A stretch of DNA of 64,000 bases from Galeruca laticollis (GCA_963921935.1 OY998185.1:558001-622000), one strand, 5' to 3'; counted from the first letter of the stretch, positions 33,353 to 45,006 are shown. Program-made: numbers and translations. Notes: generated from the letters alone by a model not told the origin.

Positions 33353-35200
33353 TTAATTAATCAGCTTATAGTAAATTTGACTCAAGTTTTTTATATCTTG
33401 TCTATCATTCACAGAAAACTCATCTTGTTTTATGTGTATCATTTCTTTAATTGATAATTTCTGATAATTTGTGTCTTGAGCTAAGATTTTTGTTTTTTTA
33501 TAATCAAATTCATGATTCTCAGTGCTTTCATGTTTGTGTAAAGCAGTTGATGCATTTTTTGTATATTTGTGACCATTCATCCTGCCCTCCAAGTACTGTG
33601 TAGTCATTCCTATATAATGCTTCGGACAATTCATGCATGGTATGGAGTATATAATATTAGATTTTTTATTATCTTTGGTTTTGTTTTTTAGTTTAGTAAA
33701 AAGTGGCGATAATGTGTTGTGGGATTTATGGCATACATTGATGTTATATTTTGATAAGATGTATTTAAGCTTTTCAGATAATTGATTTGTATAAGGTAGA
33801 GCTATATATGTATCATTTTCTTGGTTTGGTTTTATTTGTGTACTTGGTTTTATGTTGTTATTGTATAATTTATATGTACGTTGTTGAATGATTCTGTTAA
33901 TTTGATTTTCTGGATATTGATTATTTTTTAGAACATTTTTAAGTTTTTTCAATACCTTAGGGCGATACTCAGGTGAAGTTAATTTGATAGCTCTATCTGT
34001 TAATCCTATAATGACACTGTTTTTTTGTGATTTGGGATGGCATGAGTTATAATTTAGATATCGTCCAGACCATGTTTCTTTTGTATATAGTTTAGTTTTT
34101 ATTTTGTTTTTGGTTTTTATAAGTGTCATGTCTAGAAAATTTATTTTGTTATTGTTTTCGATTTCTAAAGTGAATTGGATACTTGGGTTGAAACTATTGA
34201 AAGCACTCAGGAATGCATCGCACTTGTTACTCGGAATTACAGCTAAACAATCGTCAACGTATCTTTTAAAAAATGTTACATCAAAATCTATATTATTTAA
34301 TACTTTTTCTTCTATATATTCCATGACAATTTGCGCTAGACTTGAAGAAATTGGAGATCCCATTGTACATCCGTTTAGTTGTTGGAAAAAGTTGTCATTA
34401 TATTGAAAGTAATTATTTGTTTGTATAAGCATAATGCCTTCTAGAAATTCGTCATAGTTAAGTGATGTATGTTGTTTGATCGAATCCCATTTATCTTTTA
34501 GTACATGTGTTATAAGATCATTTGGAATATTTGTATACATTGAAATGACATCTAGGGATATGATTTTATAATTATCAGGAATATGCACTGTATCTAAAAA
34601 TTGTTTGAGCATAAATGAATCTTTCACATAAAAATTATTTTTGGTTGTTTTTGATAGACTATATGCAAGATATTTGGACAGCTTATAAAAAGGTGATTGG
34701 ATGTATGACACTATTGGACGCATTGGTATATTTGGTTTATGTATTTTCGGTAGTCCATATAGTTTTGGTGGTAAAGCATTGTGTGTTTGTAATTTTTTTG
34801 CTTCGTTGGCATTGATAGAACCATTATTTAAAAGTTTTTTTATAAATGTATTATTTTTGTTTTGAAATATTTTGGTTTTATCTGATTTAATTTTTTGATA
34901 AACTTTTCTATCATTTAGTAGCTCTGTCATTTTATTATTATAATCATCGGTGTTCATTACTAGTGTTTTATTACATTTATCCGGTTGTAGAATTGTAATT
35001 TGCGGATTGCATTTTATAAATTCTTTAGTTTTCTTCAATTTTTTTTGGATGTTTTTTTGAGTTTTATTGATTTTTTGAGTTTTATGATGACGGAGTTTTA
35101 TTTTATGATTGGTGATAGTATTTACTACATCAGCTCTAATATTATCTTTTATTTGATCTGGTTTATTAATAATGGCTGTTTCTATACTTGCAATGTATAT
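33353..35200 (-). CDS. PLE-C reverse transcriptase + GIY-YIG endonuclease, N-truncated open frame
   Basis: An uninterrupted - strand frame of 616 codons ends at YYKLIN-stop and is open right up to the dimer junction at 35200. RT motifs in order are LPPKLYGLPKIHKPNIPMRP, ISLDVISMYTNIP (first catalytic Asp), LNGCTMGSPISSSLAQIVME (motif B) and FFKRYVDDCLAV (catalytic YVDD). A linker and the GIY-YIG endonuclease follow (IIYSIPCMNCPKHYIGMTTQ, GRMNGHKYTKNASTALHKHE), with the PLE-type CxxC. PLE enzymes nick DNA with GIY-YIG and copy their RNA onto the nick. All catalytic residues seen are intact, but the N-terminal part of the family is cut off at the junction and there is no obvious ATG near the new end. 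The - strand copy may be translatable only from an internal start. Confidence 0.88.
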   Translation of the reverse strand: MYIASIETAIINKPDQIKDNIRADVVNTITNHKIKLRHHKTQKINKTQKNIQKKLKKTKEFIKCNPQITILQPDKCNKTLVMNTDDYNNKMTELLNDRKVYQKIKSDKTKIFQNKNNTFIKKLLNNGSINANEAKKLQTHNALPPKLYGLPKIHKPNIPMRPIVSYIQSPFYKLSKYLAYSLSKTTKNNFYVKDSFMLKQFLDTVHIPDNYKIISLDVISMYTNIPNDLITHVLKDKWDSIKQHTSLNYDEFLEGIMLIQTNNYFQYNDNFFQQLNGCTMGSPISSSLAQIVMEYIEEKVLNNIDFDVTFFKRYVDDCLAVIPSNKCDAFLSAFNSFNPSIQFTLEIENNNKINFLDMTLIKTKNKIKTKLYTKETWSGRYLNYNSCHPKSQKNSVIIGLTDRAIKLTSPEYRPKVLKKLKNVLKNNQYPENQINRIIQQRTYKLYNNNIKPSTQIKPNQENDTYIALPYTNQLSEKLKYILSKYNINVCHKSHNTLSPLFTKLKNKTKDNKKSNIIYSIPCMNCPKHYIGMTTQYLEGRMNGHKYTKNASTALHKHESTENHEFDYKKTKILAQDTNYQKLSIKEMIHIKQDEFSVNDRQDIKNLSQIYYKLIN

Positions 35201-36193
35201 TCAAGTCTAGCGCAAATTGTCATGGAATATATAGAAGAAAAAGTATTAAATAATATAGATTTTGATGTAACATTTTTTAAAAGATACGTTGACGATTGTT
35301 TAGCTGTAATTCCGAGTAACAAGTGCGATGCATTCCTGAGTGCTTTCAATAGTTTCAACCCAAGTATCCAATTCACTTTAGAAATCGAAAACAATAACAA
35401 AATAAATTTTCTAGACATGACACTTATAAAAACCAAAAACAAAATAAAAACTAAACTATATACAAAAGAAACATGGTCTGGACGATATCTAAATTATAAC
35501 TCATGCCATCCCAAATCACAAAAAAACAGTGTCATTATAGGATTAACAGATAGAGCTATCAAATTAACTTCACCTGAGTATCGCCCTAAGGTATTGAAAA
35601 AACTTAAAAATGTTCTAAAAAATAATCAATATCCAGAAAATCAAATTAACAGAATCATTCAACAACGTACATATAAATTATACAATAACAACATAAAACC
35701 AAGTACACAAATAAAACCAAACCAAGAAAATGATACATATATAGCTCTACCTTATACAAATCAATTATCTGAAAAGCTTAAATACATCTTATCAAAATAT
35801 AACATCAATGTATGCCATAAATCCCACAACACATTATCGCCACTTTTTACTAAACTAAAAAACAAAACCAAAGATAATAAAAAATCTAATATTATATACT
35901 CCATACCATGCATGAATTGTCCGAAGCATTATATAGGAATGACTACACAGTACTTGGAGGGCAGGATGAATGGTCACAAATATACAAAAAATGCATCAAC
36001 TGCTTTACACAAACATGAAAGCACTGAGAATCATGAATTTGATTATAAAAAAACAAAAATCTTAGCTCAAGACACAAATTATCAGAAATTATCAATTAAA
36101 GAAATGATACACATAAAACAAGATGAGTTTTCTGTGAATGATAGACAAGATATAAAAAACTTGAGTCAAATTTACTATAAGCTGATTAATTAA
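35201..36193 (+). pseudogene. PLE-C second copy, 5'-truncated RT + GIY-YIG
   Basis: The + strand reading starts at SSLAQIVMEYIEEKVLNN, immediately at the dimer junction, and runs without a stop to YYKLIN at 36193 (331 codons). It retains YVDDCLAV and the full GIY-YIG domain. It lacks all RT upstream of motif B, including the first catalytic Asp, so it cannot be an active polymerase. The sequence is essentially the same as the partner copy. The upstream open stretch (35000-35200) is antisense of the partner and not a real N-terminus. Confidence 0.88.
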
Positions 36194-36358
36194 CTCATTT
36201 CAACTTCCCTCGTATAGTATCGTTGCATTGAAATTCTAAGGTGAGTACGTCAATTTTAATTCTGTGTTTTTATTAATGTTTTTAAAAAAACCTACTAATG
36301 TTATGTTTTTATCTATTTACAAATATTTTAATCGTACCTTATTCTTATAATGATATTA

Positions 36359-36400
36359 TTTTGAAAATGCTTCCAAAGAAGAAGCGAAACGTTAAAATTT
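36359..36400 (+). ncRNA. Hammerhead-like stem-loop at PLE-C end (right)
   Basis: The + strand copy of the motif at 33148-33187: TTTTGAAAATGCTTCC, then GAAGAAGCGAAACGTTAAAA. It lies in the 3' UTR, about 170 bp after the stop codon. Confidence 0.45.
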
Positions 36401-36522
36401 TTATCCATTTTCAATAGAAAAATGTGAAATACAATCGTATTTTAATTATTTAAAACAACCTATGAACCCAAGAATATAAACATTTCCAATATTATATACA
36501 AATGGTTGAAGAAACTAAATGA

Positions 36523-36523
<1 letters not shown>

Positions 36524-36575
<52 letters not shown>
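36524..36575. repeat. (TA)n microsatellite
   Basis: A TA run between the PLE-C dimer and repeat B copy 2. Confidence 0.95.
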
Positions 36576-36581
<6 letters not shown>

Positions 36582-37175
36582 CAGATCCTCTATCTAAATT
36601 CTAAAGAAAACATTAAAATAAGGAAAATATGTATATTTGGATGTAATACTTGTGATACACACTGTATAATCAATAATTTGAAAAATTCAATATACAAATA
36701 AAATTTGACATTTCAATTTCGGATGACATTAATGCAGAATATACGATTTGAAAACAAAAATACAGATGTCTCTGCTAGCAAAAATTGCAATTATAATAAA
36801 ATAATGCATTTCTCTCTTTGTTATAGGAAAACATAAATTTGTATTTTTTTTAAAAATGAATTTTTGGTAACCAAAGGAGAAGAGATTTATTTATGTATAA
36901 AGTTTAGGAGTTGAATTTGATATCCCCACGAGACAACATCGAAATAAGAGTTGTCTCAAATTTATTTAAGATTATAATAGTAATCATATAATATATTATC
37001 AGATCATAAAAACCTTGCATTGTAAAGCCAGTGCGTGTATAATTCAAAAGAATTACATCGTTAAAGTGCAAGTGGTTTTCCGGTTTCTAAATTATAAATT
37101 TAGAAAGTTGTTCCTGAATTCTAAATACGTTTTAGAACACGAACGAGTTAACCAGTACCTAGTTGGTGAGTCTGA
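36576..37175 (+). repeat. Dispersed repeat B, copy 2 (LTR-like)
   Basis: Matches 31374-32020 (TTAATACAGATCCTCTATCT; GGTAACCAAAGGAGAAGAGA; AGAGTTGTCTCAAATTT) and ends at CTAGTTGGTGAGTCTGACAT. The tandem arrays start right after it. No coding is seen. Confidence 0.6.
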
Positions 37176-37754
37176 CATCATGAATGTAAGAAATGATAAG
37201 GTTTTGATGTTAGAGTGGTGCAAGGACTCTAACGTCACGAGTATATGGATGAACAAGGGTTGAGGTTAGAGTGTTGTAAGGATGCTAACGTCATGAATGT
37301 AAGAATGAACAAGGGTTGAGGTTAGAGTGTTGTAAGAACTCTAACGTCATGAATGTAAGAATGAACAAGGGTTGAGGTTAGAGTGTTGGAAGGACTTTAA
37401 CGTCATGAATGTAAGAATGAACAAGGGTTGAGGTTAGAGTGTTGTAAGGACTCTAACATCATGAATGTAAGAATGAACATGGGTTGAGGTTAGAGTGTTG
37501 TAAGGACTCTAACGTCATGAATGTAAGAATGAACAAGGGTTGAGGTTAGAGTGTTGTAAGGACTCTAACGTCATGAATGTAAGAATGAACAAGGGTTGAG
37601 GTTAGAGTGTTGTAAGGACTCTAACATCATGAATGTAAGAATGAACATGGGTTGAGGTTAGAGTGTTGTAAGGACTCTAACGTCATGAATGTAAGAATGA
37701 ACAAGGGTTGAGGTTAGAGTGTTGTAAGGACTCTAACGTCATGAATGTAAGAAT
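37176..37754 (+). repeat. 56-bp tandem array (about 10 copies)
   Basis: The unit includes GGGTTGAGGTTAGAGTGTTG, TAAGGACTCTAACGTCATGA and ATGTAAGAATGAACAA. Landmarks at 37251 and 37307 give the 56-bp period. Some copies share paired variants (ATCATGAATG with GAACATGG), recurring every third unit, which suggests higher-order amplification. Confidence 0.95.
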
Positions 37755-37946
37755 ATACTCTAGAAATGGACTAGAGTTGTAAACGATAAGAATGTAAGCA
37801 TTATACTCTAGAAATGGACTAGAGTTGTAAACGATAAGAATGTAACCAATATACTCTAGAAATGGACTAGAGTTGTAAACGATAAGAATGTAAGCCATAT
37901 ACTCTAGAAATGGACTAGAGTTGTAAACGATAAGATAATAATACCT
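37755..37946 (+). repeat. 48-bp tandem array (4 copies)
   Basis: ATACTCTAGAAATGGACTAG starts units at 37755, 37803, 37851 and 37899. Each unit holds an inverted pair, CTCTAG and CTAGAG. The array begins without a gap after the 56-bp array, sharing GATAAGAATGTAAG-like sequence. Confidence 0.95.
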
Positions 37947-37994
37947 TTATCCAGGTATTCACATTAAAGTATATGTAAATGAAGTAAAAGAACG

Positions 37995-38335
37995 AGAATG
38001 TTTAAGCCGATTCTAGTTCGACAAGTGTGGTACCAGTTTGTTTTACGAGTAACGGTCCAGGAACCTCGGACTTCCCAGTGTTTGGATAATATAGTTATGA
38101 GACAATGAGGGAAACGAAAGAGAACATGTAAGTCGATTCTAGTTCGACAAGTGTGGTACCAGTTTGTTTTACAAGTAACGGTCCAGGACCCTCGGATTTC
38201 CCAGTGTTTTATAAGACAATGAGAGAATAGAAAGAGAATGTGTAAGTCGATTCTAGTTTGACAAGTGTGGTACCAGTTTGTTTCACGAGTAACGGCCCAG
38301 GAACCTCGGACTTCCCAGTGTTTGGTTAGATATTG
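37995..38335 (+). repeat. ~120-bp tandem array (3 copies)
   Basis: CGATTCTAGTTCGACAAGTG followed by GGTACCAGTTTGTTTTACGA and CTTCCCAGTGTTT occurs at about 38008, 38133 and 38248. The copies differ by small indels in the AT-rich spacer. Confidence 0.9.
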
Positions 38336-39176
38336 AGGCTGTCATGCATATACAGCGCAAGAGAGGGTATCACTAAGTGTTCAAGTGTAAGCAAGAGTAT
38401 GGGTATAAGAGTGAGTTCAAGTTTAATACTTCACAAGTTTGTATGAAATTATAATTACTAATTACAAATGTAAGTGAGTGCTACTACAAGTGCGAGTAGA
38501 ATTGGAATGAGATTGTGAATTCAAGTGAGAGTGTAAGTAAAATGGGAATACATTGAGAATGTATTGAGTGCAATGTATATTAAGAATGTATATACGAGAA
38601 AGAGAGTGTGCTCATGGGCCTAGAGCAAGTGCGAGTGCGTGCAACAACGAGTGAGTAAGAGTGAGTGCAAATGAATGTAAATGCAAATGTAAGTATGAGT
38701 ATGTGCGAATAAATGTAAAAGTATTATGAATGTGAGCTTTGAGTGCCAATATGAGTATGACTATGAGCTTGATTAAGGTGTAATTGTATGAGAGTGCAAG
38801 TAATAATTGATGTGTAAATGTGTACGGTAGGATGAAGGTAAATGTGAGGTAGTGACCACGAGTGTATAAGTATGATGAGAGTTTTGTCTGACTCTTATTA
38901 GATTGTTTTTATATATGTGTTTATGATTATAGACATTTGTCTTAAGGCTCTTTTGCGGGCAAGAATGAGTTTTTTAAAAGTTTTAATTAACGTAAAGGAG
39001 AGTTATTTCTGTTCTCGTCAAGAAGATGAGGGTAAGATATGTATATAATGTTTTTGTCAAGTCGTTTTAAATTCAAAGTGTCGTCAATGTAATTTTCTTT
39101 AAGTAGCATATGAGTAAGGGGGATGACGTTTTATTTTAAACGTCACCCAAATGTTTATGTTATCCAAGTATCTTTT
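38336..39176 (+). other. GT/GA-rich low-complexity region
   Basis: Dominated by short GTAAGT, GTGAGT, GAGTGCAAGT-type words on the + strand up to about 38870, then ordinary AT-rich sequence. No gene is seen. It lies between tandem arrays. Confidence 0.6.
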
Positions 39177-39465
39177 TAATACCTTTATCCAGGTATTCAC
39201 ATTAAAGAATAATACCTTTGTCCAGGTATTCACATGAAAGTATTTTTTTTCAATAATTCCTTTATCCAGGTATTCACATTAAAGTATTTTTTTTTCAATA
39301 ACACCTTTCTCCAGGTATTCACATTAAAGGAATTTTTTCCAATACCTTTATCCAGGTATTCACATTAAAGCAATTTTTTTTCAATAATACCTTTATCCAG
39401 GTATTCACATTAAAGCAATTTTTTTACCAATAATACCTTTATCCAGGTATTCACATTAAAGTATG
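39177..39465 (+). repeat. ~42-bp tandem array (7 copies)
   Basis: ACCTTTATCCAGGTATTCAC plus ATTAAAG and a T-run repeats seven times at about 31-43-bp spacing. Each unit has the inverted pair AATACCT/AGGTATT. A single isolated copy lies at about 37946-37975, before the 120-bp array. Confidence 0.92.
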
Positions 39466-39877
39466 TTTCATGTCAAAGTGTCAAAGTTTTGTTGTTTTTC
39501 TTAAGTGTCAAGTATACATGTTTAGGGGATAATCATTATCCTCTTCTTGAGGAAGGAAGGTTTGGTTTTCTTGACGAGAAAGAGTGGAAGTAGTGAATGA
39601 GTGCTATTCTGCACTAAAAGAGCGTTGAGTAAGAAAGTGAATCGTTTATTCGAGTGTAAGTGTTGGTTTGAGAATGACTTATGAGCAAGAATGTTTTAAT
39701 ATGAGAGTAAGTTTTGATTTTATAAGTGTTTTGTGATTTAAAAATGTGTGTGATGGTAAGTTTTTATTTTGAGGGTAAGTTTTTATTAAAAGTGGTTTGG
39801 TCACACCGGAAGAATGAGTGTAATGAGTAAGAGAGGGGTTATTCGTTAGGTATTGTGAATGAGTCTTATCCAGAATA

Positions 39878-40790
39878 CTACGTTTCTTGACTATAATATT
39901 CTGGGGGTTGTTGCATTGGTTGTGAATGATTAGGGTTTATGTCCAAAGGTCTCAATGATGTGTTTTGTTTGTGGGTGTGAGGGAAGTGAAGTAAAATGTG
40001 ATGTCCTTTTTGACATATGGAGCAGGATTTTACCGAAATGCAATTGGATATTGTCCCTGAAGCACAATTTGTTTGCTTTAATGTATTTATTTCGATCAGG
40101 GATAGAAAGTCGTCCGAATTGGGAACATTCATAAATTTTATGGCCTGTTTCCTTGCAAAATGAGCATGTTGGAGATGGATAATTGGAAGTAGGGGATGCG
40201 CTAGACGAAGGTTGATTGCGTTGATCATTGTTATGATGTGGGTTTTGTTCGGGATGCGAATGTTGGTTTGCAAATAATGCTACTCTGTTGGTTGGTGTGG
40301 TCACATTAGAAGACTGGTTACGATGATGGGATGTATCAGGTTTGGGATCTTGGGGTAACAAGTTTTCTAAGACCGTACATTTTTTCTCCAAAAAGTCAAA
40401 AAAAGTATCACTAGCAATTAAATTTTGATCAGTCTCTTTTTCTTCAAGAGATCTTTTTGTATTATAATCTAATTTTGATTTTAATGTGTGAACGATTAGT
40501 GCACCAAATAACTCTTCCTTATTGATATTTAGATTCAACAATGACTTTACGATAGATCTAGCTTCGGACGTGAATGTTCTTAATTGTTGAGCAGTACATT
40601 TTGAGATGTTATTACAGACTGTCAAACGGTTAAAATGGGCAGTAACAATCTGCCGTTTATTATTGTATTTAGAATTTAGTAAATCCAACGCTACATCAAA
40701 ATTGGTTTCATTTACCGATAATTGAGAAATTAAATTGAGCGGGTCACCTTTCAAGTATGATTTCAAATAGTAGAATTTTTCAGTTACAGT
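39878..40790 (-). pseudogene. BEL/Pao-type gag, frameshifted
   Basis: The - strand frame 40766-39930 reads LKGDPLNLISQLSVNETNFD, ALDLLNSKYNNKRQIVTAHF and LRTFTSEARSIVKSLLNLNI, the DUF1759-type Gag core of BEL/Pao retrotransposons. The knuckle CSFCKETGHKIYEC follows, then PDRNKYIKANKLC. At about 40060 the frame shifts; the downstream frame (to 39878) holds the next knuckle remnant CSICQKGHHILLHF. The reading enters from upstream (KFYYLKSYL) without an ATG. BEL Gag packages the element RNA. No protease or pol follows at lower coordinates, where the tandem arrays lie, so the element is truncated. Confidence 0.8.
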
Positions 40791-42446
40791 ATTTATGAAT
40801 GTATGTTATATAAGAAATATCAACGATGTTATTATAATGTTCAGGTGTAATTATTTAAATCACAATGTCTCATGTAAATTTCAAAAGTTCAATAATCAAA
40901 TAAAGAGTTCTTGCTTTAGTAATAAATAACTTAGTTGCTTCTGTTCACACTGACCTCTAGGTTTAGTAGTTGTTGCATAATTCACCTGCTCGATTCAACC
41001 CGGCTGCAAATCTGGACCATCTTCTTTTCACTGATTTAATCCGGCTCGAAGGGCCATATTCTATAGAACCCTTTTTTTACGTGGGCTAATAGATGGAATG
41101 GAAAGTTCTTTATTGTTAGCTGATGTTCTCGAAGGACCAATTTATTGTATTCACTATGGTGTAGGATGTATGATGAAATGGATGAAGAAATTAAACACTT
41201 ATTTCACGTTCATTTTGATATATTGCAGGAATTCATAACTTTTTATTTTGCGTAGACAATTAAGAAACTCACTTTATCATACGCGTTACGCGGTGATTAT
41301 TTAGCACATAATCTGAGGGAGTAATGAATGATTAAAGATTAAATACACATGTTTTTTACCGGGACAAAACGCCGGGTGCTCTTATAGCTTGAGTACCATT
41401 ATGTACGACGGTTAAATGATGAGGAGCGAGAACGAAAGATAAATGCGAAGTGTATGAATGCCGGCTGGGAGGTTTGTATGACCGCTGACTGGGAAATGTA
41501 TGAATGACGACTGGGAAGTGACTAAAATTGAGGTTGTATTCGTATTTATATGTCGGTTAACGTAGTTGCGAGGTAGGAGCAAAATATTAGGATCTGGCCA
41601 ATGGGATAAAAGAATTTGAAACGTAACGGTCAGATACAGCGAGTGAAAATTGGCAGTTAGGGTGATTTTTTTGGGGCCTGAAATGTTTCGTAGATACAGA
41701 TAACAGAATTTTTTATGAAGCGATAAGGTGTCAGGTACTTTGAAATATTCATTGGAATTTCAGACAACTATATTTATCTGTATTTCTTATGTGGTAGTAA
41801 AGTTAAAATTAATTTTTTGTTGATGTAAGGAAATATTAATTGTTGAGAAGAAGGATATATTTAGTTATATGTTTTGAGCAGAATATTCGAATTGTATTAT
41901 ACAGGGGAAGTTGAAAATAAAATCACAGGAGAATTTGGTAATTAAATCAAATTCGAACAATAATAATATAAGAAGCAGCATTTGAATATATTGAATTGGA
42001 GAGAAAAGTAAAAAAGTATTCGCAAGGTAGGAGCCGAGAGCAGCAATTGAAATATAGTTAGATTCAAACGATAAGCAAATTCATAAGTATAAGAATTTCT
42101 ACTTATTAAACTGGAATAAAAGAGTATTCGTAACGTAGGAGCCGAGAGCAGGAAGTGAAATATAGTTAGATTCAAACCAGAAGCAAATTCATAAGGAGAT
42201 TTAAAAGTTGAGAAGAATTCAGGAGCAGGAACCAACAAGTTGAACATCGATTGAACAAAAAGGGGTCAATAAAGAAGTAATTTGAGAACGTAGTTGCAGG
42301 AGGGGATTTGAAAATGTATTTTTATAGAATTATAAAAAAGTGGTAAACCAAAGATCTTTGGGGTAAGTTTTTATTATTGTTCAATTAGTTAGAAATATAT
42401 CAAAATTTGTAAAGATTTGGAAATAATAATAGAAAAGGAAATAACC

Positions 42447-42451
<5 letters not shown>
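40791..42451 (-). other. Probable BEL/Pao leader/LTR region, undefined
   Basis: This lies upstream of gag on the - strand, where the leader and 5' LTR belong. It has moderate GC around 40980-41660 and short near-repeats (GTATGAATG...GGCTGGGAGG, three times near 41450-41520). No LTR ends can be fixed. Nothing else is recognised. Confidence 0.3.
41990..42215 (+). repeat. 108-bp tandem duplication
   Basis: GTAGGAGCCGAGAGCAG with the following TGAAATATAGTTAGATTCAA occurs twice, 108 bp apart (landmark GTATTCG at 42016 and 42124). Confidence 0.85.

Positions 42452-42499
<48 letters not shown>
42452..42499. repeat. (TA)n microsatellite
   Basis: A TA run in otherwise featureless sequence. Confidence 0.95.
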
Positions 42500-42502
<3 letters not shown>

Positions 42503-44145
42503 AAACAAACTCAAGAAAACAGAACTTAACTAACGTACCTCATGTCGGTACAATAGACAGAATGGGATATAGATAAGTATCGTTAAAATGAAGATAGGAT
42601 TAAATCGGCTATATTTTATAGAATTTCATGACATATACAATCAACTTATCAATTTGATCAAGAAGGATTCAAAATAATATTGTATAATTTCAAAAAGTTA
42701 CCTAAAACATCCATAGAATTTCAGTAGTTAGTTTATTTATAATAACATCAGCGTTAATAGTTATATTTCATATCCATATCTCCATCACAAGCTGTTAGTA
42801 ATAAAATTTACTCTTAGATCCATCTAAAAGAGAAACAAAACACAGAATATAAGTTTAACTAAAGTTAAAAAAGATGATAGAAATGAAAATCTTAATTTTA
42901 CAATAATTGTGAGTAGAAAATTGTTAAAAAAAATGAGTTTCAAATATAGAATGGAATAAGAGTTTATATAATAGAAATAGTCATTTATATAATAAAGTCA
43001 AGTTAGATTGTAGTTTAGTTTTAATTGTGTTTTCAATACATACCTTTTGAAAGACTAAATATGAAGAAAAAGGGTAGAGTTTAGTGAAAGACTTTCAGAA
43101 AGAAGTTATACATAACAATTAGATTTAGAACTCATAATTATAAAATAGGTGTAAATAATAAGGTGATATCTCGACTTGAACAATATATCAACAAAATCGA
43201 GAAGTAGAGGAAGATTGTCAATGAGACAGTTTTTGTTAGAAAACAACAAGCGAGGGAGGACAGATAAGAAATTAAAAAGTGGATGCTGATGTAAAAGAAG
43301 TTCGAACTGAAATGTGTGAAAATTATGGTAAAAGTGACAAACCGAATATGAAATAATAAGAATGATCCAGCTCCTAAAGGAATAGGGAAGTGTACACAAA
43401 ATTTGACATCTGCGATTGGAACATCTCATCAAGCCAGGTCAGTGTTCAGTTTTCATTAATTTTGGTACCAAATTAAAGAAACAATAAATATTTGCAAATT
43501 ATAAATTGATAAGATGAGAATATAAAGGCCTAAATTAGTCAAAATTTACAAATGCTAGTTGAAATGATCGTACGATACTCAAAGACAATATTATAGACAC
43601 TTACCTTTCATTCAATATATTATTTCTTCTACTTTCTTATAGATATAATTAGTTAAGTATCATTTGACCTTCCTGTTATTCATATTTGTACATCGTTGTG
43701 TAATTTCATTCCATTTACTATCATTAAATCATCTGGTTATAACGTTTTAAATCATTTTATTCTTATGATATTTCAATATATTAGAATTAGAATACAGAAA
43801 TCAATCCCTTACCTCAAGGATTATGTGGTTGGAATGAAATCTCCAGTAGCTGAATACAATAATAGTAAGAGTCCACTGTTCTATGAAGGTTCTCTATCTA
43901 TTCCATAGGCGCACCAATTTTTTTTTAATTCATTCAGTTAAATTAAACATAAACATTATTTTGAATCCTTTATTAAACTTTAAGTGAATTATTATTATAA
44001 AATATTATAATACTATAAAATTAAAAAAAGAATACAGTGTATTTCCTGAACTCGAGAGTCTTCATGCCTCCGACAGGAACTATGAGCTTGCTAAGGTAAA
44101 TATAAAAATGAATATAATAAATACTATAGAAAGTAAACAATTATA

Positions 44146-44147
<2 letters not shown>
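42500..44147. other. AT-rich intron sequence, no gene seen
   Basis: Open frames at 43106-43432 and 43696-43908 lack domains and supporting splice context. Confidence 0.45.
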
Positions 44148-44180
<33 letters not shown>

Positions 44181-44191
44181 CAATATATACA

Positions 44192-44232
<41 letters not shown>
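44148..44232. repeat. Interrupted (TA)n microsatellite
   Basis: Two TA runs separated by CAATATATACAATTATAA, abutting fold-back element F4. Confidence 0.9.
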
Positions 44233-44233
<1 letters not shown>

Positions 44234-45006
44234 CAATAAAGAGATTCATGGGTAATTCACGCAAAAAAAGGGCTATTGAAACAGAGTGGTAACCGCGGAC
44301 ATGCATGTTTCTGGCTCATTTGCTGTCACCAGCACGGTATAACCAAATAAGGATGTGAAATTTGGGAGCAAAGATGTTAATCGAAACATGGAAAAACACA
44401 AAACAACGGATTTCAGCAGGGAAACCAAACGCTCATTTGTGCCTTCAATTGGAAGATTCCGAGTTTTCAGGACAACAACCAAGATCGACACGGAGGCGCA
44501 TATAGCCCCCCCCCCCCCGCCATAAACCTTCCGACCCATAGTAAATAAGAAAGAAGATGTAGGAATATCGCGTGATATATTAACAACAACAATAAATATA
44601 TTCATGGGTAATTCACGCAAAAAAGGGCTACTGAAAAAGAGTGGAAAGGATGTGAAATTTGGGAGCAAAGATGTTAATCGAAACATGGGAAAACACAAAA
44701 CAACGGATTTCAGCGCCTCCGTGTCGATCTTGGCCGTTGTCCAGAAAACTCGTGATCTTCCAATTGAAGGCACAAATGAGCGTTTGGTTTCCCTGCTGAA
44801 ATCCGTTGTTTTGTGTTTTCCCATGTTTCGATTAACATCTTTGCTCCCAAATTTCATATCCTTATTCGGTTATACCGTGCTGATGACAGCAAATGAGCCA
44901 GAAACATGCATGTCCGCGGTTACCACTCTGTTTCAGTAGCCCTTTTTTCGCGTGAATTACCCATGAATCTCTTTATTGTTGTTGTTAATATATCACGGGA
45001 TATTCC

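Larger units (their letters stand above)
33061..36495. mobile_element. Large Penelope-like inverted dimer (PLE-C)
   Basis: Two copies of one PLE lie head to head. The minus copy (about 33061-35200) and plus copy (35201-36495) have near-identical 3' parts in opposite orientation, including the 3' UTRs and ends (GAAATGTTTATATTCTTGGG on the left and its complement on the right). The minus copy is longer; the plus copy starts abruptly inside RT motif B. TA runs lie outside both ends (33010-33053 and 36524-36575). The arms are about 1.3 kb and nearly identical, so the structure is young or kept alike by conversion. Confidence 0.9.

Noticed and set aside
35000..35200. An N-terminal extension of the plus-strand PLE-C reading with transmembrane-like sequence
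   Set aside because: It is the antisense of the partner copy's RT N-terminal region, which happens to be open across the junction.
37176..37946. Regular short repeats that might suggest a CRISPR array
   Set aside because: The units are contiguous with no unique spacers, and the surroundings are clearly eukaryotic. It is a minisatellite.
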